A DNA stretch of 64,000 bases, taken from Lichtheimia corymbifera B2541. Its lineage: Eukaryota > Mucoromycota > Mucoromycetes > Mucorales > Lichtheimiaceae. A model generated the notes under the pieces. It did no database searches. It was not told the DNA's origin and was given only the letters and a program-made list of their open reading frames with translations. Below are positions 48,700 through 58,689 of the stretch, piece by piece (the stretch's first letter is position 1; every line of letters starts with the position of its first letter). The position numbers and the translations under genes were made by a program. The stretch lies in contig JNEU01001097.1 in assembly GCA_000697475.1 (NCBI GenBank), positions 62,001 to 126,000 on the forward strand. The letters are read 5' to 3'.

Positions 48700-49107
48700 G
48701 GCGAGTAATGTCGAGATCGATCAAGAAGAGAGCAACCGTCAAACAAATTTATCCACAGCTCCCGAGTGCCTGCCTGAAATAGTCACACCCATTATTCATG
48801 CCAGAGAGATTGCTGACATTGGACCTTATCCATATCAAGGCCATTCAATAGCGCATATTGTAGAAAAATGTAGCACCATTTATTGTTTGATAGTTTTATT
48901 CCTTGACTAAAAGATCATCATGTCACATGATACTACGTATGTTTGCTCAAGTACCTCTACAATATAACATAACAACTCGAGAATAGCGGCTTGTGGATCA
49001 TGTAGCATTCGTCTTGGTGTATTATAAAGAGGAGGAGAAGAGGAGGAGAAGAGGAGGAGACGACAATAAAGAAAAGCGAATGATACATGGTATGATAGAG
49101 TCAACAA
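48700..49107. other. Intergenic between UTP21 and G-beta genes
   Basis: It includes the UTP21 promoter and 3' flank of the G-beta gene. A minisatellite-like repeat (AGGAGGAGAAG, about three copies) is at 49029-49060. No gene. Confidence 0.45.
49029..49060. repeat. Short purine minisatellite (AGGAGGAGAAG about 3x)
   Basis: Three near-perfect tandem copies of an 11-bp purine unit in the 3' flank of the G-beta gene. Confidence 0.8.
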
Positions 49108-50324
49108 TCACGCCCAAACCTATGATGAAAGTTATTGATAAATCCTTTCCATCCTAAAACAAGTGCATACCTTGAGAGTGGCATCCCAGCTACCTGTGCA
49201 AAGAGCCATGCCATCATTTGATACACCCAGACAAGAAACACGATTCTCATGCGATGATAATACTCCCACTCGTTCACCCTTGAGCGTATCCCAGACATTG
49301 CAATTGTAATCATCGTAACCAGCAAACAACAAACGGCCCGAGACTGAGAAATCGACCGATGTGATGCCACAAAGGATTGATTCGTGGGTATAGGTGCAGA
49401 GCTCTGTATCTGCTCTTAAATCAAAGAGTTTGCAAGTGGAGTCGTCTGAGCCGCTAACGATCGCATCACCATTAGGGAAGAACTGCACAGAATTAACATC
49501 GGATTCATGACCAACAAAAGTTTGTACGCATCGCTTGGTACGGATATCCCACACTTTGACTGTTGTATCACATGCACCAGTGACAAAGACGTTTGGATTG
49601 GGTCCAATCGAAAGACTACATAGTACAGTAGATGGATTAGTTTACAAATGAAATTTGAATAAAAGGTATAATACCTCATGACATCTCCCGAGTGATCTGC
49701 GAATTCCTCTGTTTTGACACCTGCATCGATATCGAATAGCATAGCGGATTTGTCCCCACTCGAAGTCAGGATCTGCCTATCATTGATGAAACGGCAACAG
49801 CTAAGATAGCCCGTATGTGCTGATAATTCTCGAGCTGGTCTAACAGGGCCATCACGCGTCCTGAGATTGTAGATGGAGCAAATATTATCGAGACCTCCGC
49901 ATGCAACGAAATTGCCTGATGCCGAATAGGCACATGTCATCACCCAGGAAGAACGTAAAGGGATCGCATGGACTTTGTTGGTAGTATAAGCATCCCATAC
50001 AATGAGCTTGCCATCCTGTGAAGCAGAGACGATATGCCGCTTATCCGCTCCCCAATGCATTGAGTATATTTTGGCAAGGTGACCTTTGAGTGTCCGGCGA
50101 GCCTTCATTACAATCCGCGGCAATGATTCAATATCTTTGGCCATTTCTTGGACTATATAGAATGTTATCATTAGAAAAGGATTGGATTGGAAACAGAAAG
50201 TCATAATCTACTTGCGTGTGCTATCTTCTAAGGCTTCTTTTCTTCGTTTAATACGCTCTTTTAATGCTTCTGCTTCTCGCCGAGCAGCTGCGATACGACC
50301 AGCGATCTCACTGTCGCCATTCAT
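49108..50324 (-). CDS. Heterotrimeric G protein beta subunit
   Basis: Exons 50324-50216, 50152-49675, 49615-49171, 49119-49108, 347 residues, the canonical length. The N-terminal coiled coil ([20 protein letters not shown]) pairs with G-gamma. Seven WD40 blades follow ([13 protein letters not shown]..., [81 protein letters not shown]). The last exon encodes only VWA and stop, closing blade seven. G-beta-gamma signals from receptors in mating and nutrient sensing. Intron 1 (50215-50153) uses a GC donor (C|GCAAGT); with it the junction reads DSTLQEMA like other fungal G-betas, and no GT site keeps the frame. Confidence 0.96.
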
Positions 50325-50546
50325 GATTCAGCAAAAAAGAGAGAGAGATGAGGAAATAGAAAAAAGAGAGGAGACGAGTTGAAGGAGAAGACGAGAAGAG
50401 AGAAAAAAAAAGTAGCTTTCATTGTAAAATAGGGGTGTGTATGTGTGTGTGTATGTGCGTGCAGTAGTTAAAATGTGTGTCTCACTCTTTTAGGGCATTT
50501 GACAAGAACGAGGGCTGAGGGTGGGATAATGTCCCAGTAATTTTAT

Positions 50547-51298
50547 TCATGCTTCAGGTTGCGTGTGTTCCATACCAAAACGAGTGATCATATCTACCAA
50601 CTCTGCAAACACTTGCTTTTGCTCGGGTGTTGCCTTGCGTGTTGACTCCTGGTTACCAGTACATCCTTCAGGTCCTCCTCCTTTTTCATAATAACCACAC
50701 GTCGTCAGTCATCTCGTGGTGCATAATATGATGCCATGATATATTGTTACTTACCATTGGCCCAATGGAAATCATCCACAGAAAACATAATGGCTGTATC
50801 CAATCCATAGATATCTTCGCTACCAAATGGCTCTTCGACGGGTAATTGTTCAAGCTGTTGTTTGATCATGCCGATAAGGGATGTCACTTGTTCACTATTG
50901 TATGCCAACGTCATCAGCATGCCGTACTACTTCATGTCTCCATGGATACCTCCCCCACCCCTTACGTGGATACTGCACCAGACTGTGTCAGATAATCATT
51001 CTTGGCTTCAGGCTTCAAGCTCATGTGCATCACGGTCGCACCACTGCTGCCATCGCCCCTAATTTCAACTACTTTTCTGTAATGCAATGACCAGAATGAA
51101 TAAAGACCATGTCATCTTTGACGACCCACTTGTTGCTTACTTGAGAGTCGGACCAACAAAACCACCAACAATGCCTTCACGAAGAGTGAGTCTAAACGTA
51201 GAACCGGTCATATCGGCTTGAACAAGTTGTGAGTGAAAGTAAAACGCAACCAGGAAACAAGTAGCGAACAACGCCAAAACGTGTGTAAGACGCAGCAT
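50547..51298 (-). CDS. Secreted or membrane-tethered orphan protein (180 aa)
   Basis: Exons 51298-51141, 51076-50966, 50894-50755, 50680-50547, 180 residues. The signal peptide is MLRLTHVLALFATCFLVAFYF. The mature part has alternating hydrophobic residues (STFRLTLREGIVGGFVGPTL, KVVEIRGDGSSGATVMHMSL) suggesting a beta sandwich. It ends in an amphipathic helix (KQVFAELVDMITRFGMEH). A single Cys lies in GCTGNQE. No known family. It is followed downstream on the same strand (in gene order, upstream) by another secreted orphan. A one-codon ambiguity exists at the last acceptor (Gly run). Confidence 0.65.
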
Positions 51299-51485
51299 GA
51301 TGACCTTGTGGAACAAAGATAGCTGCAAGTAACCGGAGTACGATACAAAGAAAATTGATCATGCGTGAGATTATAAAGATTCCCAATGTTTATTTGGAAT
51401 GAAATGAAAGCAATGCAATGCTATTAAATGGAATGCAGGATATGCGCATCATGATAGTAGGTATATTGCTGTTGGAGGAACCGCC

Positions 51486-52504
51486 TTAATTGTGTTCATC
51501 TATAAGAAATCAATGAGTTATTCTGAATCCCAGACACAATGAAACATCGTTGTCGGCTTACCCAACCAATCCTCGTACTCTATTATCATGAGATAGCATT
51601 AAATCAGTCATTACATCACCTCCCACAATAATTGTACTCGTACATACCTTCTCTAGTCATGCCTTGGTTGTAGCCACGATGGTTGCCTCCATGATGTCCG
51701 TTGCCGTGGTGGTAGTTGCCTTGATGATAGTTGCCTTGATTAAAAGTGCGCTTGGTGAGAGCATCTTAAATTATCATGTTAGTTAAAGAGTCATCTCCCC
51801 AAAGTGCTCGATTCGCTTACCTCTAGCAGCATAGCTTCCCACCATGGTTTGGACTATTGTGTTCGGCTGTTGAGTACATACTCTCATTATGCGAAGGCTA
51901 TTTCATTACTTACATCGGTCGTAATAAGCGTAGGGGAAGCAGCGAGGGGGAAGGTTGGCGTAAGTGTTGAATACAGGGCGACGCTGACGCTTGGTTACGG
52001 CATCATCTAATGACCAAAATTTTAGTAATGCATGAATTTGAATGCTTTTGCGTTATATACATACCCCAATCTTCGTACATATCTTCATAATAGTCTTCAT
52101 AAAAGTCCTCATAGAAATCCTCAAGGTCATCAAGGTCATCGTCGCACATGCGAAGCACTGCATAAAAATCAGCCGCCATGACCACCAAGTAAAATGTCCG
52201 CTTCACTTACCGACACCGTACTCCCAAGGTGTCATGCAGTAGGGAGAAACATGCAAATCGCGCTTGGTGTACTCATCTTCATCGTCATATTCGATATAAT
52301 CACAAGCTAAAAACCCATATAGGATGATCAATGGGCTTGTTTTTTATGATTTATACTTGAACCCCGCTTACCTTCATCAGAACGTTCGACAAAGACTTCA
52401 CAATCGCCACCCTCACAACGCTTGTTGTTGGTGGTAGGAGCACCTGAGACGACGACAGAAAGAGCAGCAAGTGCCAATGAGATGGTAAACAAGATGCGAG
52501 CCAT
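51486..52504 (-). CDS. Secreted precursor with Kex2-type Lys-Arg sites and modular exons
   Basis: Exons 52504-52372, 52306-52211, 52157-52065, 52006-51914, 51853-51821, 51764-51648, 51579-51562, 51499-51486, 198 residues. The signal peptide is MARILFTISLALAALSVVVS. Dibasic KR sites follow at about TNNKR, EYTKR, AVTKR and ALTKR, cutting the chain into segments: a Cys-containing acidic piece, a CDDDLDDLEDFYEDFYEDYY piece with repeated acidic-Tyr units, an Arg/Pro/Tyr piece, and a Gly/Asn/His-rich piece (NYHQGNYHHGNGHHGG). All seven introns are phase 1 and every internal exon is a multiple of three (96, 93, 93, 33, 117, 18). Thus any internal exon could be skipped in frame. This resembles kexin-processed peptide precursors; no homologue is recognised. 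Confidence 0.75.
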
Positions 52505-53048
52505 GTTGCTTAATAAAGAGAAAAGATGAATGGATGAATGAATGATGGTGGCAAATCCCCTTTGATGATGGGCTTTATATACCTTTTATTTTCATATATC
52601 ACTGTTCTTGGGCATCGTACGTTGTTGTTCATCATTCCCGCCAACCTGTACATGATCCTCCTATGGATCTGATGGGATAAATTAAAGGGGAGAGGGGCCA
52701 AGTGTATCTGTGTGGTACATTGGCATTGTCCACTGCCGGCAGAAAAATGTGGTTAAGGATATATCGACAAAGAAGAAGAGCGCGCGCCATCGTAAGTTTG
52801 CTTGTGGCAAATAGGGGTAACACTACTTGAACCCTAGTTTATTATGCATGCAAGTAGGTAATGCTATGAAAGAACGGATTAACGTATACATGCATCTAAG
52901 CGTATCTCATAAAGTTGTATGACAGAAAGATTTGGTTTTATTCGCAAAAGGCCAGAAACTTCTAAATGAATCTGTCAAGAATCTTGTGCTTGTGTTTGTT
53001 TTGTTGATCATTTCCAGAGAGCATAGCAATCCCCGCCTCATACAAAGT
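52505..53048. other. Intergenic between secreted precursor and SR factor
   Basis: 544 bp. It contains the precursor gene promoter and the 3' flank of the SR gene; no gene recognised. Confidence 0.4.
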
Positions 53049-54601
53049 TTAATAATTGTCGGCATTACCACTACCATTGCCTTCATAACGTTGTTCATCT
53101 TCAGGTTCATAGCGGCTACGGTCTTCACGTTCACCAGAGTATCTTCTCGAATGTCTAGCAGGGCTACGGGAACGAGAGCGAGAGCGTTGGCGTGGAGAAC
53201 GAGATCTTGGACGAGGAGAACGAGAACGCGGGCGAGGAGAACGCGAACGATCACGACGACGAGAGGGAGAACGCGATCTCGAACGTCTTCGGCTGGATGC
53301 ACCGCCACCACTTCCACCAGCACCACGATCACTATTCATTATGCAAGGGGTAAATAAAGATTGAATATTTTGACTCATCACATAATCTTGATAACTTACG
53401 GGCAATCACGGGCACGATGACCAGGTTGGCCGCATTCACTGCAATAACGTTAGTCAACTCTGAACCTTGTAGCATAATAAACAATCCACTTACAAGCAAC
53501 GGTTTTCTTCAAAGCGCATAGCACGTTCACCGCTGTGGACAAACAAAGAAGGTTAGCATACCCATCAAGCGTATGTGTGACCCAACTGCAATATCAAATG
53601 AGTGTGTGATTGTGATTCTGCTTACCTTCCCTTAGGCAAAGAACTACAATGAAGATTCTTTGTATGAGCATACTCATTCAGTCAGTTCCATTAGTGCTAT
53701 AAAGACTTACCATTCTCTTGAACTAGAATGGAAAACAAAGAAACTTGTTGAGCATCCCTGCATGTATCCTCTTTCACTATCCTGAGCACATCACTTACAT
53801 ATGTCCTGTTTTAGAAATTCGTTAGTCAAGATTTGCAACTAGCATATGCACATCCATCCACTCACCGATTTCACCGCAATTGTAGCAGCGTTCACCAAAA
53901 CGATCGTTTCTACGGTTGTCGTAACCACGTCGGCTCTTTGCAAATTCAACCTATACATAACAAGAGATTAGAATCGGAAGAATGTGAACCAAACAAAGAT
54001 ACGTACGATGATACGATCGCCTTCCAAACGTGTGCCATGGAATTCTCTGATGGCATCTTCGGCGTCTGCAAAGTGCATTGAAATAGATAGAGATAGATAG
54101 AGAGAGAGAACGCAGCGTTCGTAGTTGAGTCAAAAGTGTCGCCTTCTTTTTTCACCAGGCCTCCCGCATATTCGCCACCCAAAATACAGCAATCGACAAT
54201 CCAACACCATCACAAAAAGAGAGACTAGAGACACGCACCACGTGGATCCTACACATCCAATCAAATTATATCATTAGTCACTGCAGGAAGTGGATATATG
54301 GTGGATTTACTTACATCGTATTCAATAAAAGCGAAGCTAGACTGGATAAACAAGAGTATGCATGAATACTAGAACCACACTGCCTCATCTCGTTTGCTTC
54401 ATACCATGAGTTCCAAATCTCTCACTCTGCCAAGCTTGGAGAACATGCGATCTAAATCACGCTCGCGAACGTAACGGTTCAAGTTTCCTATATTTCGTCA
54501 TCAGGGATGCCGACCTCAAACTGCCAGATGATAGCGAATGCACACTTACCGACATAAAGGCGACGCATGCCTCTGGGGCGATCACGTTCGTAGTAAGACA
54601 T
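53049..54601 (-). CDS. SR splicing factor with RRM, two CCHC zinc knuckles and RS tail
   Basis: Exons 54601-54550, 54487-54405, 54341-54315, 54248-54239, 54065-54007, 53950-53866, 53815-53809, 53722-53711, 53643-53626, 53532-53494, 53438-53400, 53331-53049, 237 residues. The RRM runs from RRLYVGNLNRYVRERDLDRM (RNP2 YVGNL) to SSFAFIEYDDPRDAEDAIRE (RNP1). Zinc knuckle 1 reads CYNCGEIGHISREC and knuckle 2 reads CFECGQPGHRARDC, both complete C-x2-C-x4-H-x4-C. The C-terminus is rich in RS/SRSP dipeptides. This is the SRSF7/RSZ architecture; it binds exonic enhancers and is regulated by SR kinases. Five internal exons are 27 nt or shorter; the first knuckle is assembled across 7-, 12- and 18-nt exons. 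Confidence 0.92.
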
Positions 54602-55148
54602 GTTTCAATAAGGAAGAAAGAAAAGAATACCAGCACGTAGCGGTGAAAAAAACTGGTCAAAACCTGTACACTCTCCCATTGCCATCGTTCAATGAACGTC
54701 GTGACTGTTTGACATTATGCAGCTGGTCCCTTCAGTTACCATCATCCCCATGATACTGTTATTAAGACCTTTTGACTTGATCCAATGTCAACTACGATAC
54801 TGAATGGCATCGTGAAGCATTTCGTAGGCATAATAACATCAACGTTGATCCTTTTCGCCCCCTTACAATCCAGAATGTTTGAGGACTTTATGCAACTAGC
54901 TAGATAGAGAAGATATATGACCCCTTAATAGCGATCTTATTCCCATTCCAACATTAAAATCCGCATTACTTTACATATATCAATAACATCTGATGGCCAA
55001 AAGAAAACCCGTGGCATAAACTAGCTACGTGAGAGAATGATGTGATGGGATCATTTACCATCCATGCGCTGTTTGAGACTTCTCGAAATAGGTAAGGCCA
55101 TACAAAGGTCCCCAAGAGAGGTGCATGCGCATTATTCAACTTTTGTGA
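54602..55148. other. Intergenic, SR factor promoter
   Basis: Low gene content, no recognisable feature beyond the SR-gene promoter on the minus strand. Confidence 0.4.
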
Positions 55149-55403
55149 CTATACGATCTTCTCCACCGCAGCTGATACATCACTGATATAAATATCATCA
55201 CAGCTTTGACCATAATCAATCTTAAAATTTGTCCTGTAAATGAAATAAGGCATCATCAATAAAGGATATATATGTACGGGCTGATATACTCTCTCTTTGT
55301 TTGAGCGTAACTCAGTCAAATCAGCTCGAATCACGACAATTGAATCACGGAAATTATCGACTGAAGGAGGCGCATCATTCCCGTCAAGTGGATTGGGCAA
55401 AAG
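55149..55403 (-). pseudogene. 3' end of a broken gene beside the composite repeat
   Basis: The minus strand, from an acceptor-like CCCAG at 55404, reads LLPNPLDGNDAPPSVDNFRD, then SIVVIRADLTELRSNKER, and ends TNFKIDYGQSCDDIYISDVS. The composition is protein-like and a splice acceptor precedes it, so it is probably the last exon or exons of a gene. The upstream part would fall in the composite repeat that starts near 55495 and I cannot find it there. The gene therefore looks truncated by the repeat. Whether there is an intron between NKER and TNFK is ambiguous because the two consensus sites differ in phase. Confidence 0.4.
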
Positions 55404-55494
55404 CTGGGAATGGAAAAAAGTGCATGTTAGCTGCCAATGTATGACCGTTATTGAATCGTCCGTTAAATATCGTACAATCGCCCTTTCTGTTCAC

Positions 55495-55865
55495 CCCAAA
55501 CAGATGTGCTACATAAACACGCCTCTCTGCATCTTTGGCTCTATTAAGGTCTACCTACTTGACAATCAACAAATACCACCTGTCATATAGCACCACGCTT
55601 ACAGCATATGTAAAACATAAAGCTGCCTGTATCTCTAAACTTTACATTGGCAACCACGATCGTGAAACTTCTAACAAGATACTTTCGGCCCCGACGAGCA
55701 ACTTATTGTTGTATGAAAGAGCCCACGTTTGATTTTAAAGTTTTGAGATATTACTGTCTTCATGATTTCTTTATGGCATGCTGTATGACAAGTGGTCTTT
55801 GTCCGTTGTTAAATAGCTTGACCCTGATAGTACAAAGATGCAGAGTGACTCATGTAATAAAACTA
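55495..55865. repeat. Block C foldback, left end of composite
   Basis: Arms of roughly 130 bp: the left arm ends CTCTAAACTTTACA, the right arm starts AAAGTTTTGAGATA and ends with GACCCTGATAG...GATGCAGAG, the complement of the left-end GCATCTTTGGCTC. The loop between is about 100 bp and includes the GACGAGCAACTT module. More diverged than the C units at 8.8-10.6 kb. Confidence 0.65.
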
Positions 55866-56273
55866 ATAGGGGCAAGGTTTGAAGGCTTCTTATTGGAGGA
55901 GAGTGCATGATAGACAATCCCTAAATAGCAAGGTCTGCCTATGGTGGTGTTGTTAACAAGCATAAACGATCAGTACATCCAAGACAATGAGCGGTAATGG
56001 TATTGTTTGCCTCTAGGGTTGTATTTATATATAAGGCTATAAATACAAGGTGGATCATGCTGATAGGGCCGTTGTCATAGGTAAGCATTATGATATATGT
56101 ACTTGTGCCATAGAGCTCATCATCTTTCTTAGCCGTAATGATTTAAGCTTACAATGGATCAAGCTTCCGTAACAAGCAGGGTTGTTGAGTACCATTACTA
56201 TGGGTTTATTAACATTGAAAATACAAGCGTCTATTTAAACATGTATACAATCAGTTATTGGCACTACCATCGT

Positions 56274-56795
56274 CTAATCAGCATATGAACAATGAAGCTT
56301 TAATGAACGTAATATGACAGAAGGAACAAGAGCGTCTCGATACAATGATGTGGGTATAATCCAATCTCCCCTTCCGGCCTTCAAATTTCTAGCCTTCTTT
56401 TCCTTCCAGATGCCAACCAGTGTATCACAAAGAATCAGCAGGTGTCGTTGTGTCATTGTATTCCTGGTTGCTGCCGTCATAGCATCTTCATCCATGATTG
56501 TAAAAGTAGCTGTTGCATGCATTGACTTGACTGTTGCAATATCATCCATGGTGGTAAATCCTCTCTTGTCAAAGATATAAGCCCTCGTTTCCATGCCATC
56601 CAATCCATCCAATCCATCATCATCCTCAACCGTATCCCCGTGTTCGTTACTGCTGACGACGAGCCAAGTAGCCAAAGCAACATTCCAGGATTCCACATTA
56701 CTGCACTTGATTGCATCCATCCATTCATCCATAACCGTTGCGAGTCCAATAAGAAAGAGCCTCTGTGATCGCTGCTGATATGCTTCCTTTTCCAT
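56274..56795 (-). CDS. Repeat-borne protein of unknown function (173 aa, block A)
   Basis: A single open frame from ATG at 56795. It is acidic and Met/Thr/Asp-rich: MEKEAYQQRSQRLFLIGLAT, then ESWNVALATWLVVSSNEHGD, DDDGLDGLDGMETRAYIFDK, and a more regular C-terminal half (LLILCDTLVGIWKEKKARNL, RDALVPSVILRSLKLHCSYA). Related but broken copies exist at 6623 and 12208, so the family was multiplied with the repeat. No DDE, helix-turn-helix, zinc finger or signal peptide is visible, so I assign no function. A poly(TGGATGG)-like composition in copy A means part of the frame may be low-complexity. Being open over 522 bp while the other copies are not is the only evidence of coding. Confidence 0.4.
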   Translation of the reverse strand: MEKEAYQQRSQRLFLIGLATVMDEWMDAIKCSNVESWNVALATWLVVSSNEHGDTVEDDDGLDGLDGMETRAYIFDKRGFTTMDDIATVKSMHATATFTIMDEDAMTAATRNTMTQRHLLILCDTLVGIWKEKKARNLKAGRGDWIIPTSLYRDALVPSVILRSLKLHCSYAD

Positions 56796-56804
56796 CCGAG
56801 TGTT

Positions 56805-58080
56805 GGTCTCTCTCTTTCTTGGTCATTTTCAGTGCAGCTCAACAATGCGAAGAGTGCTTGTATTGCGGGATACTTGATAGCTGATATGGGACCATCCAGT
56901 CGTATGCATCATTGCAAGTTGCCACACGTAAATAAAGCTGCTTTTATACAATGGCTATCAGCTGTCCACGTGAAGAGGCCACAAGTAACTTGAGACAATG
57001 GAAACCGTGCTAATGGCAGCTGCTGTTACAGGATGGTTGTGGCAGAGGAGCGTATTGTAGTAGTAGAGTGATAAGATTGTGAACGCTGCTAGAGGCAATA
57101 AAGTCATTGCTAATAGTAACTGCTGGAATGAATGCAGTTTCGTTTGATTGTGGCATTGGAGTGTGCAAGACAGTGTGTGCTTTCAAGAAAGGCGTGTGAT
57201 GAAGTGGGGTGCATATGCCATGGACTCGCCCATTCAGTCCAAGCCAATCGGATCAAGATATTCATAGCATTGACATGGTGGATTGGAAGCAAGACAATCG
57301 TTCGCAGGTTGTAGTTGTACTTGAATGGGGGCAACAGTTGAGAATGGGAGGAGGAAAGGCAAGAAGCCGAGAGTGGAAGTGGAAATTAAATAGGTCAGAC
57401 ACTGTCATGCACACTATAAATTACTCCACGACCTTGATGGCCTCTATCAAACCTCAAACTTTCACACAATATGCTCTAGGTCATGCTGAACAACTTTGTC
57501 TTAATAAAGAACCCACACTTCATTCAAAGATTTTGAATGGGAGGGTGTAATGTGGGGTTTACTATGATCGACGGAAATTGGGAAAGCGCCGGATTTATAA
57601 AAAAGTCGATTAGTATGTAGTTTCTTGGGATTCCCCATCTGGCACTTGAAACTTGGTCAGAAGGTACTTTCGCACATGCTGATCAACTTCATTCATTTAA
57701 AAACCGCATGGTTCATTATGTACATTTTGAATGCCGGCCAGCCCAAATGTAGGGCAAAAGTAGGTTGGACGCTCCTGTTCCCCGAGATTGCCCACCTCGA
57801 ACCTGAAACTTTCACACAACATCCTTTCGACCACGCCTAGCAATTTCGTTCTCATAAAGTCCCCAGATTCATTATGAAAATCTTGGATGTGGGAGAGACG
57901 ACGAAGGGATGGAATCATAAATAGGGTGTGCGGCCGGGCGCGCCGATATTGCCGACGGCGACGTCGAAACTTGGTTAGGAGGTGCTCTCGGTCATGCTGA
58001 TCAACATCGTTTTCATAAAGCCTCTACACATCATTATGGAGATTTGGAGATACAGGTACTTTTATATTTTTACTATGCTA
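56805..58080 (+). repeat. Repeat block B, copy 2
   Basis: Collinear with 7430-8790: starts with TTCCTT...TCTTGGTCA, contains CAATGGCTATCAGC, GTTGTGGCAGAGGAGCG, CTTTCACACAATATGCTCTA at 57461, and four TTTCACACAA.../GAACAACTTTGTCTTAATAA-type modules to about 58030. Divergent from the block A frame, sharing its upstream side. Confidence 0.65.
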
Positions 58081-58164
58081 TCAGTGTGATGCTATATGAC
58101 AAGTGACATTTGTTCATTCTGAAGTACCTTGACTGTGATAGAGCGGAAGGTGCGCAGAGGCGTG

Positions 58165-58685
58165 CTTGTGTAACACATCTCATTTGCATGATACTACACA
58201 ATGAACAAAGACCACTTGTCATATAGCATCACGTTCACAGCATATATAAAAACATAAAGTTGCCTGTATCTCTAAACTTTACAATGAAACGTGGGGTCTT
58301 CAATCGAACAAAGTTGCTCGTCGGGGTGAGGCGCACCTTGTGTAAAAGTTTCACGATCAGGCTCGGCGATCCTAGATTTCGCAATGTCACCACCAGCCAA
58401 AGTCGAAAAAAATTCAAGAGGTCGACCTCAGATCCACTTTGGCTGGTGGTGACATTGCGAAATCTAGGATCGGCCACCACGATCGTGAAAGTTGGACACA
58501 TGATACTTTCGACTCCGACGAGCAATATTGTTCGATTGAAGACCCCACGTTTCATTGTAAAGTTTAGAGATACGAGCACCTTTATGTTTTACATATGCTG
58601 TAACCATGATGCTATATGAAAGGTGGTCTTTGCTCATTGTCAACCGCCTCTTTCATATCGGAGCCAAAGATGCAGAAGGACTTGG
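58165..58685. repeat. Block C foldback, right end of composite
   Basis: Arms of about 200 bp close around 58400: 58275-58400 pairs with 58420-58560 (CGATCCTAGATTTCGCAATG on the left, CATTGCGAAATCTAGGATCG on the right). It is closely related to the foldbacks at 8963-9245 and 10133-10416 and shares the CTCTAAACTTTACAATGAAA edge. The flank runs to GGAGCCAAAGATGC at 58661-58674, the putative element end. Confidence 0.75.
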
Positions 58686-58689
58686 GATG

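Larger units (their letters stand above)
55495..58685. mobile_element. Composite repeat element flanked by block C foldbacks
   Basis: Order: C foldback (55495-55865), block A inverted (56795-56030), block B forward (56805-58080), C foldback (58165-58685). Outer ends are similar in inverted orientation: left GCATCTTTGGCTCTATTAAG matches the reverse complement of GGAGCCAAAGATGC at 58661-58674, and both ends share the TCATATAGCA-type landmark, CAGCATATGTAAAACATAAA and CTCTAAACTTTACA. So the whole unit has terminal inverted repeats of roughly 100-150 bp. No transposase gene was recognised; the single intact frame in block A has no known domain. I could not identify a target-site duplication with confidence. 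Confidence 0.6.
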
